Positions 32,517 through 41,231 of a DNA stretch of 64,000 nt are shown one piece after another. This DNA is from JAAFHB01 sp963675995 (GTDB lineage Bacteria > Bacteroidota > Bacteroidia > Bacteroidales > Prolixibacteraceae). The position numbers and the translations under genes are program-made. Each line of letters opens with the position of its first letter. Position 1 is the first letter of the stretch. Location of the stretch: NCBI GenBank assembly GCA_963675995.2, contig CAXXIY010000002.1:992001-1056000 (forward strand), read 5' to 3'. The notes under the pieces are model-generated. The model did no database searches. It saw only the letters and a list, made by a program, of their open reading frames with translations, and was not told the DNA's origin.

Positions 32517-33386
32517 ATGACAGCATCACTCGAGAAAGTTAGTGTAAAGGAAGATGAATCATTTTTAATCGGGATTTTTCAGGATAACATGGAGAAGAGT
32601 ACCTGGCATTATCACAATAATTATGAGATCAGTTTTATAACAGAGGGATCGGGTAAGCGGATAGTAGCCGATTCGATTGTGGAATTCCAACCTGGAGACC
32701 TGGTTTTTATCGGCAGAAATCTTCCCCATGTGTGGATTGCCGACAAGGAGGTACGTACCCCAACAGCCAGGTCGCTTGAGATGGTTTTTCTGCAGTTTAC
32801 CTCTGAGGTGGTAAGCCCCCAACTTTTATCACTTCCTGAGTTTAAATATATTGCCAAAGCGATGGCGCTGTCGGAGCGAGGAATTCAGATTGTGGGGCAG
32901 ACCTTGAATGAAGTGAGTGAAATTATGCTGCAATTGCCTTATCTCAAAAGCTTTGACCGGATGCTGCATTTTCTTAAACTGATGGATATTATTGGCAGAA
33001 GCGAAACCAATATACAGCTTGCCAGCAAAGAGTATCTCAGGGTTCGTTTTAAAACAGGGAATAAGCGGATTGCTGCAATTCACGAATATCTCATGATTCA
33101 TTATCGCGAGGAGGTTGACTTGAAATGTTTGGCGGCGCTTGTCAATATGGCTGAAGGCTCTTTGTGTCGCTTTTTCAGGATGAATATGGGAATGACGGTT
33201 TTTGAATACCTCAACCAGTTAAAAGTTGAATTTGCCTGCAAATTATTGATGGATCCCGACCTGAGTATTCTGGAAGTTTGTCTCGACAGCGGATTTAACA
33301 ACCTGAGTCATTTTAACAAACAATTCAGGAAAATCAATGGATTGCCCCCATCGGAATACCGGAACAGATTTAAGGGATTACATTAA
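32517..33386 (+). CDS. AraC-family regulator, divergent from the corrinoid operon
   Basis: A 289-residue regulator. An N-terminal cupin-like sensor (HYHNNYEISFITEGSGKR, then EFQPGDLVFIGRNLPHVW) precedes a C-terminal double helix-turn-helix (about 190-285) ending DSGFNNLSHFNKQFRKINGL and PPSEYR, the AraC signature. Cupin-AraC proteins usually sense a small sugar-like or organic ligand. The gene points away from the corrinoid methyltransferase operon across 137 bases and probably controls it. ATG at 32517 was preferred over an in-frame TTG ten codons upstream. Confidence 0.85.
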   Translation: MTASLEKVSVKEDESFLIGIFQDNMEKSTWHYHNNYEISFITEGSGKRIVADSIVEFQPGDLVFIGRNLPHVWIADKEVRTPTARSLEMVFLQFTSEVVSPQLLSLPEFKYIAKAMALSERGIQIVGQTLNEVSEIMLQLPYLKSFDRMLHFLKLMDIIGRSETNIQLASKEYLRVRFKTGNKRIAAIHEYLMIHYREEVDLKCLAALVNMAEGSLCRFFRMNMGMTVFEYLNQLKVEFACKLLMDPDLSILEVCLDSGFNNLSHFNKQFRKINGLPPSEYRNRFKGLH

Positions 33387-33542
33387 ACCAGCGTGTTTCT
33401 TCGATTTGTGCTATCCTGACAGGCTCGCTTAACCTGGTAGGATTTCCTTAATTTTAGCGTTACCAGGAACGGCTGACTTTTACACCATTTCCCGATGGGT
33501 TTTTGGAAGGAGCGAAGCTTGTAAGATATCACTATAGATAGA

Positions 33543-34409
33543 TTACTTGTGTAGTTTTATAAACTGTGAGGGGGTAACACCTTTAATTTTCCTGAACCGT
33601 CGGTTGAAATTGGATATATTCTCAAATCCCGATTTGTAAGCTATTTCAGAAATATTCAGGTTGTCATCGGTTAATAAATTGCACGCATAACCAATCCTGA
33701 TACTCAGTAAATACTCTTTAAATGTCATTCGGTAACTCTTTTTAAATGCTTTACAAAAAGCAGTATTCGACATTTTAGTGTACTCAAGTACCCCTTTAAT
33801 ATTGGCATCTTTTTGAAAATTCTGAAGAATATATTGCAATGCTTTTTGTACCGGAGTGTTTACTGCCGGATGCAAAGGTTCCATAAAAATAGGACTACAG
33901 AGCAGGCTATAATCATCACACCTTGAAAGAATTTTAAAAATAGAAAAAAGGGTATATAATTGCTTTGTTTTTGATTGATTTATAATTTGGTGCATTATTG
34001 GAATGATCTTCTGTTTAGTCCGTAATGAGAAGTTAATTCCTCTTGATGCATCCTGAAGCACCTTATTTAAATACTTATTTTCCGGAATATTAAAAAATTG
34101 GGGACCTAAAAAGTCGTGTAAGAATTGAATAACAATCCCTTCACCCATAAATCCTTCCTTGGGAGAATAGTAAGACTCATCGCATAACCATTGATGCGGT
34201 ACGAAGGGTCCAAGTAAAAGCAAATCATTCTCTTCGAAACTGTCGATGTGATCGCCAATCATTCGCTTACCTTTGCCTTTGAGGATTAGAACAAGTTCAT
34301 ATTCAGGATGTTGATGCCATGGCGAAAATATGTTTTTCTCATGATACACAATAAATGATTTGTCGGGTTCTTTTATTCTTCTGATACTGGCAGCTTTGAC
34401 GATGTCCAT
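33543..34409 (-). CDS. AraC-family regulator, divergent from hydrolase-like genes
   Basis: A 288-residue regulator with the same layout. A cupin sensor (PWHQHPEYELVLILKGKGKR, LLLGPFVPHQW) comes first, then a C-terminal AraC DNA-binding domain (ALQYILQNF onwards, ending KSGFENISNFNRRFRKIKG). It is transcribed away from the paralogous hydrolase-like genes. The region between holds one copy of a duplicated 88-base promoter element; the other copy lies before a RhaT-type transporter gene. This regulator is therefore the best candidate to control both units, probably by sensing a sugar released from the substrate glycan. Confidence 0.88.
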   Translation of the reverse strand: MDIVKAASIRRIKEPDKSFIVYHEKNIFSPWHQHPEYELVLILKGKGKRMIGDHIDSFEENDLLLLGPFVPHQWLCDESYYSPKEGFMGEGIVIQFLHDFLGPQFFNIPENKYLNKVLQDASRGINFSLRTKQKIIPIMHQIINQSKTKQLYTLFSIFKILSRCDDYSLLCSPIFMEPLHPAVNTPVQKALQYILQNFQKDANIKGVLEYTKMSNTAFCKAFKKSYRMTFKEYLLSIRIGYACNLLTDDNLNISEIAYKSGFENISNFNRRFRKIKGVTPSQFIKLHK

Positions 34410-34429
34410 ATCGAATCTGATTTGGTAAT

Positions 34430-34516
34430 ATGTGATACAAATATACTGAAATGCAATATATTTGAACGAATATATGTATAATTGTATCAGACATGCAATG
34501 AAAAGTATTATATACT
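34430..34516 (+). promoter_or_regulatory. Duplicated promoter/operator element, copy A
   Basis: 87 bases in the divergent region of the AraC and hydrolase-like genes. They match the reverse complement of 51366-51453, with identical blocks of 11, 11 and 25 bases at nearly the same spacing (ATGTGATACAA, GCAATATATTT, then a block starting CATGCAATGAAAAG). Partial repeats GATACAA/GTATCA and TGCAAT within it could be AraC half-sites. Confidence 0.8.
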
Positions 34517-34591
34517 CATGGTTATTTGAAATATAATTGTAAAGTCAATAATACAATAGACCTATTGCGGAAACTAAATTCTAAACTAACA

Positions 34592-37423
34592 GTGAATAAA
34601 TTTTTCCATATTTTCTTGTTGGGGCATTTGTTTTTGTCTCTCAACACACTCTCAGCCTCAAACATTAAAATAGAGAACAACAATTTTGAATATTTAATAA
34701 ATGAGCAGGGGAAAAATCTCAGTTTTACAGATAAAAAGACTGGTGCTAACTATCTTAATATTACAATCCCATCTTATTGCGCTTCGCTGATGCAGAACGG
34801 TAAGGAGTATTTGGTTAGCTCAGTATCACTTAAGGGAAATCTTCTCAAGCTTGCATTTACCGATGCAGGAGTAACAGCTGAAATACGGATTGCCATTAAT
34901 AAAGATTGGATTTCTATGGAGGTGATTTCGTTGAAAGGAATTGTTGAGTCGCTTACATTTGTTAATGTTCCTCTTACCCAGAAAGGAATTCCCTCCGAGT
35001 CTTTTGGTGCATGTGTGCTTTCCATGAATTTGCAAACGCGTGTTTTTCAGCTTCCGGCTCTTCAGACCCATTTGAAAGCAACATGTTACCAGCGTTTTGG
35101 AATTAAAGGTGCCAAAATTACACTTCTTGGTGTCCAAATGAATGATGTTTTGCCAGTAATCAGGGAGGTGATGAACCATGCCGGTCAGGTTCCACATTCC
35201 ACGGCGGGCGGGGCATGGGCAAAACTGTCGAAAGAGGGTAATGGCTCCTATCTGTTTAATTTTGGTACCCTTAGGGAGGAGACGGTTGATGAATGGATTG
35301 AAAGATGCACAAATATCGGACTGAATCAGATTGATAATCATGGTGGAGGAGCAGACTTTTTTAAATTTGGAAGTTTCGAATTAAATCCCGAAAAATGGCC
35401 CGATGGATGGAATCATTTCAAACGGATCAATAAGCGATTCCACGATGCAGGCATCTCCTCTATTTTTCACACTTACGCCTTCTTCATTGACAAAAAATCA
35501 AAATACGTTACTCCCCGGGCCAGTGATGAGCTGGCGTACTTCAGATCGTTTACTTTGGCCGAACCAGTCGGTAAGGAGGACACGGTAATTGTGGTCAGGG
35601 AATCGACTGAAGATATATCGACTACAACAGGCTTCTTTGTTCAAAACAGTCGGGTGCTTCGGTTAGGAAATGAACTGATCGAATTCAAAGGTGCTACAAA
35701 GTCCCCCCCTTATCGGTTTACCGGATGCAGAAGAGCTGTAAACGGGGCAAAAGCAATTAGTTACAATGTTGGGGCAAAAGCTTTTCACCTGAAGGAGATG
35801 TTTGGTTTGTTTGTCCCTGATCCGGAAAAGGATTTATTCAAAGAGATTGCCCGGAATACGGCAAAAGTGGTCAATGAATGTAATTTCGATGGAATTTATC
35901 TGGATGCGATCGATGGGAGCTCGATTCTTGCCGGAAATGAGAACTTTTGGTATTACAGTACTATGTTTGTATTTGAGATTGCAAAGCATCTGAGCCGGTC
36001 GGTTGGAATGGAGATGAGTGCAATGGATCACCATTTCTGGCATTACCGTTCCCGTTGGCAGGCATGGGATACCCCTCTCCGGGGATATAAACGTTTTTTG
36101 GATCTTCATTCAGCTTCCATAAACGGTGGCCTGCTTCTTCCGCTACATTTGGGTTGGTGGGGAAATTTCACCTGGGCTCCGCCACAAACGGAACCAACCT
36201 TTACAGACGATATCGAATACCTTGGATGTAAGATGATTGGAAACAACGCCGGATTTTCAATGTTGGGTGGGGCAGATAAGAAAACGTTGGATGAAAATCC
36301 TGCATTCCGGCGACTGAATGGCATTATCAAACAATATGAAGATTTGCTACACCGGAATTATTTCAGCGATACTATTCGTACATTACTTCGTCAGCCGGGA
36401 AAAGAGTTTACCCTTTTTAAAGAGGAAAACGACCTGTGGAATTTTAAACCTGTGTCTTATCAAAAACATAAAGTTACAGGGATGAATCACCCCTCTGCCA
36501 GCTGGATTGTGAACAATGAATATGGTACACAGCCGGTCAGGTTGCGAATTGAACCACTCATGTCGGTCAAATCGTATAATGACAAGGATAATATTATCTT
36601 GTCGGATTTTTCGGTTCCTGATAAATTTTCAATTACAGGTACAGCAGATGGAGTATCCGGCGGACTGAAAAGTTCTGCCCGAATCAGAGATAATGGAGGG
36701 GTAGATGGTATTTTTTCGGCATTTAGTTCGGGTATTTCTCCCTGTAATGGTTCATGGATCAGTATGTCAAGGAAATTTGAACCTTGGTTGGATCTTAGCA
36801 AAAATCAGGGAATCGGAGTATGGATTAAAGGTGACGGCAACGGAGAACTGCTGAATTTCAGGATTGAGTCGCCACTACATCTTGCTTACGGTGCACGTGG
36901 AGATCATTTTGTTAAAATTGATTTTACAGGTTGGAGGTATTTTGAGCTCATTGAAATAGAATCCACCCAATTCAGCGATTACACATGGTCAAAAGGGGGG
37001 GGTGATGACCTTTACAATTCCTACCGAAACCTCGTGCTTTTTAATAAAGTTGATCAGCTCCAGGTATGGTACAATAATCTTCCGCCTGGAAAAGAGGTTA
37101 GTTGTGTGGTGGGCCCGGTAAAGGCGATTCCAATGGTTACTACTGCCATCGAAAATCCCGCTGTAACGATAGGAGGCGAGAAGATTGTTTTTCCGGTAAA
37201 AATGGAATCAGGAATGTATCTTGAGTTTCGTTCACTATCGGATTGCAAGTTGTATGGTTCAAAAGGGGAATTGCTTAAAGAGGTAATTCCCGGTGGCCGG
37301 ATTCCCGATCTTGTTAATGGGCAAAATGAGGTTTCCTTTTCGTGCACTACTTCAGAAACCGTTAATGCGCGTGTGCAGGTAACCGTCATTGGAGAGGGAA
37401 AACCTTTGATAAAAAATAAGTAA
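34592..37423 (+). CDS. Secreted TIM-barrel hydrolase-like protein, paralogue 1
   Basis: A protein of about 943 residues that I cannot assign to a family. Its signal peptide is MNKFFHIFLLGHLFLSLNTLSA. A beta-rich N-terminal part is followed by a TIM-barrel-like centre with carboxylate-rich strand ends (TNIGLNQIDNHGGGADFF, NFDGIYLDAIDGS) typical of glycoside hydrolases. A small inserted beta-domain (VLRLGNELIEFKGATKSPPY, ending RRAVNGAKA) interrupts it, and a C-terminal domain looks carbohydrate-binding. It is followed after 14 bases by a paralogue, relative to which it lacks 24 residues near the barrel (between HSASI and NGGLLLP). The GTG at 34592 was chosen for its clean signal peptide; a TTG at 34526 is in frame but gives a poor one. 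Confidence 0.75.
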   Translation: MNKFFHIFLLGHLFLSLNTLSASNIKIENNNFEYLINEQGKNLSFTDKKTGANYLNITIPSYCASLMQNGKEYLVSSVSLKGNLLKLAFTDAGVTAEIRIAINKDWISMEVISLKGIVESLTFVNVPLTQKGIPSESFGACVLSMNLQTRVFQLPALQTHLKATCYQRFGIKGAKITLLGVQMNDVLPVIREVMNHAGQVPHSTAGGAWAKLSKEGNGSYLFNFGTLREETVDEWIERCTNIGLNQIDNHGGGADFFKFGSFELNPEKWPDGWNHFKRINKRFHDAGISSIFHTYAFFIDKKSKYVTPRASDELAYFRSFTLAEPVGKEDTVIVVRESTEDISTTTGFFVQNSRVLRLGNELIEFKGATKSPPYRFTGCRRAVNGAKAISYNVGAKAFHLKEMFGLFVPDPEKDLFKEIARNTAKVVNECNFDGIYLDAIDGSSILAGNENFWYYSTMFVFEIAKHLSRSVGMEMSAMDHHFWHYRSRWQAWDTPLRGYKRFLDLHSASINGGLLLPLHLGWWGNFTWAPPQTEPTFTDDIEYLGCKMIGNNAGFSMLGGADKKTLDENPAFRRLNGIIKQYEDLLHRNYFSDTIRTLLRQPGKEFTLFKEENDLWNFKPVSYQKHKVTGMNHPSASWIVNNEYGTQPVRLRIEPLMSVKSYNDKDNIILSDFSVPDKFSITGTADGVSGGLKSSARIRDNGGVDGIFSAFSSGISPCNGSWISMSRKFEPWLDLSKNQGIGVWIKGDGNGELLNFRIESPLHLAYGARGDHFVKIDFTGWRYFELIEIESTQFSDYTWSKGGGDDLYNSYRNLVLFNKVDQLQVWYNNLPPGKEVSCVVGPVKAIPMVTTAIENPAVTIGGEKIVFPVKMESGMYLEFRSLSDCKLYGSKGELLKEVIPGGRIPDLVNGQNEVSFSCTTSETVNARVQVTVIGEGKPLIKNK

Positions 37424-37437
37424 ATAGCAGAGAAATT

Positions 37438-40389
37438 ATGGAAAATAAATGTCTTATTGGAAGAATTTTCATAGTGGCAATATTTTGGCTTGGATTAATT
37501 ATTCTCCCACAGGGCCATTTGAGTTCAGCTCAAGTCATTAATAAGGATAAGGCGAAAGTTATTATCGAAAGCAGCGATTTTAGATATGAGATAGCGTCTA
37601 ATGGTGTGAACCTTTGTTTTACCGACAAGACCAACGGGACCAATTATTTAAAAACCTCAGCAGCTTCCCGTTGTGCCTATGTGTCGCGAGGAGGAAAGGA
37701 TTTTCCTGTAAATGTGGTATCAATCAATGGTGATCTTCTCAAGCTTGAATTTACGGATGCAGGAGTAACGGCTGAAATTCTGATTAAGAAAGCGAAAGAT
37801 CAGGTGGTCCTGGAGGTGATGAGTGTGGAAGGGGAAGCTGAATCGCTCACTTTTGTCAATGTACCGCTTAAACTGGAGGGGATGCCCTATGAGTCATTTG
37901 CTGCTTGCGTCCTATCTATGAATTTGCAAACTCATGTTCGTCAGCTTCCGGCATTGCAAACCGATCTTTGGGCGACATGTTACCAGCGTTTTGGGATGAA
38001 AGGGGCACAGATCACCCTTCTTGGTGTACCTCAAAAGAACATATTGCCAGTGATCCGCGATGTGATGAAAAATGCAAAGGATATTCCTTATTCTGATGCG
38101 GGAGGTGCCTGGGCACAGCAATCAAAAGAGGGGCATGGTTCGTATCTGATGAACTTTGGTACACTTACCAGGGAAACTGTAGGAGAGTGGATTGCCATGT
38201 GTAAAAATCTGGGATTTACCCAGATCGATAATCATGGAGGTGGTAATTTTTTCAAATTCGGAGATTTTGAACTGGATGCAAAAAAGTGGCCCGAAGGATG
38301 GAATAGTTACAAACAGATCAATAAAATGCTTCATGATGCAGGAATCTCCTCCATATTTCACAGCTATGCTTTTTTTATTGATAAGAATTCGAAATACGTA
38401 ACTCCTGTTCCCAGGGAGGATCTTGGCTATTTCAATGCCTTTACGCTCGCTGAACCCGTTGGAGCAACAGATAGTGAAATCGTTGTAAAGGAATCGACTG
38501 CGGATATCTCCATGATTACTGGATTTTTTGAGCGGAACAGTGTTACACTTCGTATTGGCAATGAATTGATTGAATTTACAGGGGTAACGAAATTGCCGCC
38601 CTTTAAATTTACCGGATGTAAACGCGGCATAAACGGAACAAAAGCCTCTTCCTATGCTGTTCAGGAGAAAGCCTACCATCTGAGAGAGATGTTTGGCCGG
38701 TTTGTTCCGGGTGTTGAAACACCCCTGTTTTATGAGATCGCAAAAAGAACTGCAGAGATTGTTGACCAGGCAAATTTTGATGGAATCTATTTCGACGCAA
38801 TAGACGGAAGTGACATCCTGGCGGGGAAGGAAAACTTCTGGTATTACGGAAGTAAATTCGTGATGGAGGTCGCAAAAAATTTAAAGCATCCGGTTGGCAT
38901 GGAGATGAGTTCAATGATTCATCTTTGGTGGCATTATCGTTCAAGATGGCAGGCATGGGACCGCCCTGTACGCGGTTATAAAAGATTTGTCGATATTCAT
39001 TGCGCCTCCATTAAATCGGATGAATACGAACATGGCCTGTGGCGCGGGAATACCCCAATGATTAATAAGTTGGCTCCAGCCGAAAATGGGGGATTGCTGC
39101 TCCCGCTTCAACTGGGATGGTGGGGTCATCAGACATGGAATCCACCTCAGGTTGAGGCCACCTTCCCTGACGATATTGAATATCTTGCCTGTAAAATGAT
39201 CGGTAATAATGCCGGACTTGCGATGTTGGGTGGATTCGATAAAAATACACTGACTGAATATCCGGCCTTTAACAGATTGAACGCAATTATTAAACAATAC
39301 GAAGAATTGCGTCATAAAAATTATTTTAATGATTCTGTTCGCGAACTGCTTCGTCAACCCGGCAAGGAGTATACCCTTTTTAAGGCAGATGATGGCCGAT
39401 GGAATTTTAAGCCTGTAAGTTACCAGAAACACAAAGTAACAGGGAACGGCCATCCTTCAGCTAATTGGACTGTCGTAAATGGTTATGATGCACAGCCTGT
39501 GAAAATCAGATTGGAAGCCTTAATGTCGGTTAAGAGTTACAATGATTCAGCGAATATTATTTTGTCCGATTTTTCAGATAAAATGAAATTTAGTCCTGAA
39601 GAGAGAGCCGAAGGGGTGGCCGGCGAATTAAAACTGTCAGCAGAGAAGTTAGGGACAGGTGAAGCAACCACTCTTTTTACAGCTACGAGCTCTGGCAAAT
39701 CACAAAAGGAGGCCTCATGGATAAAAATGGAGAAAAAATTTGAACCCATGTTGGATTTAAGGAATAATCAGGCGCTGGGCGTATGGGTCAAGGGTGACGG
39801 GAATGGGGAGCTAATTAATCTGAGGATCGAAAGCCCTCATTATCTATCGCATGGTGCGCGGGGTGACCATTTCATTAAAGTAGATTTTACAGGGTGGAAA
39901 TATCTTGAGCTTGTTGAAATCGAATCATCCGATTTCAGCAATTATATTTGGCCAGCTCCATATTCCAGTTCCAGTTTTTATGTCTATGATTCCTACCGTC
40001 ATACGGTGTCATTTAATAAAGTGGATAAACTGCAGTTGTGGTATAATAACCTGCCCGCTGGAAAGAGAGTAACCACACTATTAGGGCCGGTGAAAGCCCT
40101 ACCTCTTGTTTCTGCCACAATTACCAATCCTACAATTAAGATAGGAGGGGAAAAGATTGTCTTTCCGGTAAGTCTGGAATCTGGTATGTACCTCGAATTC
40201 AGGTCTTCATCGGATTGTAAATTATTTGGATCAAAAGGAGAGTTTATCAAAGAGGTAAGTGTAACAGGAAAAATCCCAACGCTTCATACGGGCCCCAATA
40301 ATATCTCATTTAACTGCGATGGTCCAAAAGGGATTAGTCCCCGGGTACAGGTAACCATTATAGGTGAGGGTAAGCCGCTTACTAAATGA
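37438..40389 (+). CDS. Secreted TIM-barrel hydrolase-like protein, paralogue 2
   Basis: A 983-residue protein closely similar to the preceding gene along its whole length. The signal peptide is IFIVAIFWLGLIILPQG. It has the same barrel strand ends (FTQIDNHGGGNFF, NFDGIYFDAIDGS), the same inserted beta-domain (IELRIGNELIEF-like segment) and the same C-terminal part (GGEKIVFPVSLESGMYLEF). It keeps the 24-residue loop missing in paralogue 1 (KSDEYEHGLWRGNTP onwards). A glycoside hydrolase role is inferred from fold-like features and context only. The pair heads a plus-strand unit continuing into SDR and LarA-like genes, all under the duplicated promoter element. Confidence 0.78.
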   Translation: MENKCLIGRIFIVAIFWLGLIILPQGHLSSAQVINKDKAKVIIESSDFRYEIASNGVNLCFTDKTNGTNYLKTSAASRCAYVSRGGKDFPVNVVSINGDLLKLEFTDAGVTAEILIKKAKDQVVLEVMSVEGEAESLTFVNVPLKLEGMPYESFAACVLSMNLQTHVRQLPALQTDLWATCYQRFGMKGAQITLLGVPQKNILPVIRDVMKNAKDIPYSDAGGAWAQQSKEGHGSYLMNFGTLTRETVGEWIAMCKNLGFTQIDNHGGGNFFKFGDFELDAKKWPEGWNSYKQINKMLHDAGISSIFHSYAFFIDKNSKYVTPVPREDLGYFNAFTLAEPVGATDSEIVVKESTADISMITGFFERNSVTLRIGNELIEFTGVTKLPPFKFTGCKRGINGTKASSYAVQEKAYHLREMFGRFVPGVETPLFYEIAKRTAEIVDQANFDGIYFDAIDGSDILAGKENFWYYGSKFVMEVAKNLKHPVGMEMSSMIHLWWHYRSRWQAWDRPVRGYKRFVDIHCASIKSDEYEHGLWRGNTPMINKLAPAENGGLLLPLQLGWWGHQTWNPPQVEATFPDDIEYLACKMIGNNAGLAMLGGFDKNTLTEYPAFNRLNAIIKQYEELRHKNYFNDSVRELLRQPGKEYTLFKADDGRWNFKPVSYQKHKVTGNGHPSANWTVVNGYDAQPVKIRLEALMSVKSYNDSANIILSDFSDKMKFSPEERAEGVAGELKLSAEKLGTGEATTLFTATSSGKSQKEASWIKMEKKFEPMLDLRNNQALGVWVKGDGNGELINLRIESPHYLSHGARGDHFIKVDFTGWKYLELVEIESSDFSNYIWPAPYSSSSFYVYDSYRHTVSFNKVDKLQLWYNNLPAGKRVTTLLGPVKALPLVSATITNPTIKIGGEKIVFPVSLESGMYLEFRSSSDCKLFGSKGEFIKEVSVTGKIPTLHTGPNNISFNCDGPKGISPRVQVTIIGEGKPLTK

Positions 40390-40445
40390 GTAATGGCCCC
40401 AAAATTTAAAAGACATAAATTTATCTAACTTTAAAAATAATTAGT

Positions 40446-41162
40446 ATGGTATTTTCTGAATTCAATCAAAAGGTAGTTTTGATTACCGGAGCAGCAGGTG
40501 GGATTGGAAGTTCCCTTTGCAGAAAATTTGCTGAATATAATGCAATTGTATATCAGACAGATATACAGTTTGTTGATCGACCCAATTTTATTCAGGGGGA
40601 TATCTCTGATCAGGAATTTCTTCAAAAACTTGTAATAGAGATCGTAAAGAAGGAGGGTAGAATTGACGTTCTTGTCAATAATGCAGGTGTATGTCCAAGG
40701 ACCCCATTGTTGGATATTTCCTTTGATGAATGGAGAAAGGTGATGGATATCAACCTTTCTTCAACTTTTTTTTTAAGTCAGGCAGTGATGGAGATAATGA
40801 TTCAAAACAGATCTGGCGCCATTGTTAATCTGGCCTCTGTGGCAGGACAAGTGGGCGGAATCGCAGTTGGGGCTCACTACAGTGCCAGTAAGGCTGCCAT
40901 CGAATGTCTCACAAAGACATTTGCCAAGAATGGCGCCCAATATGGAATTCGGGTAAATGCAGTGGCTCCGGGAGTGATTGATACAGATATACATAAGCAA
41001 TCTACAAAGGAACAGATTGAAAATTACATGCGGGCTATTCCGCTGGGAAGAATGGGTACACCAGATGAAGTTGCAAATATCATCATGGTATTGGCTTCAG
41101 ATCTGGCTTCCTATTTAACGGGGACCACAATTGATATCAACGGAGGCCAGATAATGCAATAG
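40446..41162 (+). CDS. SDR family oxidoreductase
   Basis: A 238-residue classical short-chain dehydrogenase. It shows the nucleotide motif ITGAAGGIG, NNAGV, the catalytic Ser in NLASVAG and an intact YSASK (Tyr-x3-Lys), and ends with the usual LTGTTIDINGG. It should be an NAD(P)-dependent cytoplasmic dehydrogenase of a sugar or sugar acid. It lies 56 bases downstream of the hydrolase-like pair and 69 upstream of the LarA-like gene on the same strand, so a pathway of glycan cleavage, sugar oxidation and sugar-acid epimerisation is plausible. Confidence 0.9.
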   Translation: MVFSEFNQKVVLITGAAGGIGSSLCRKFAEYNAIVYQTDIQFVDRPNFIQGDISDQEFLQKLVIEIVKKEGRIDVLVNNAGVCPRTPLLDISFDEWRKVMDINLSSTFFLSQAVMEIMIQNRSGAIVNLASVAGQVGGIAVGAHYSASKAAIECLTKTFAKNGAQYGIRVNAVAPGVIDTDIHKQSTKEQIENYMRAIPLGRMGTPDEVANIIMVLASDLASYLTGTTIDINGGQIMQ

Positions 41163-41231
41163 GTTATTTAGTAAGTTATTGTATTTGAAATGTGGGGTAT
41201 TTAGTTTTAATGGAATATAAAAAAGTCTGAA

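Noticed and set aside
34526..34591. TTG start for hydrolase-like paralogue 1
   Set aside because: It would place a polar 22-residue stretch before the signal peptide and begin only 10 bases after the promoter element; the GTG at 34592 gives a normal signal peptide.
34826..35341. Minus-strand open frame (171 codons) in hydrolase-like paralogue 1, with a counterpart region in paralogue 2
   Set aside because: It is antisense to a clear coding sequence with a signal peptide and conserved motifs; similarity between the copies follows from the sense genes.
38122..38679. Minus-strand open frame (185 codons) in hydrolase-like paralogue 2
   Set aside because: Shadow of the sense gene; no start context and no recognisable protein pattern.
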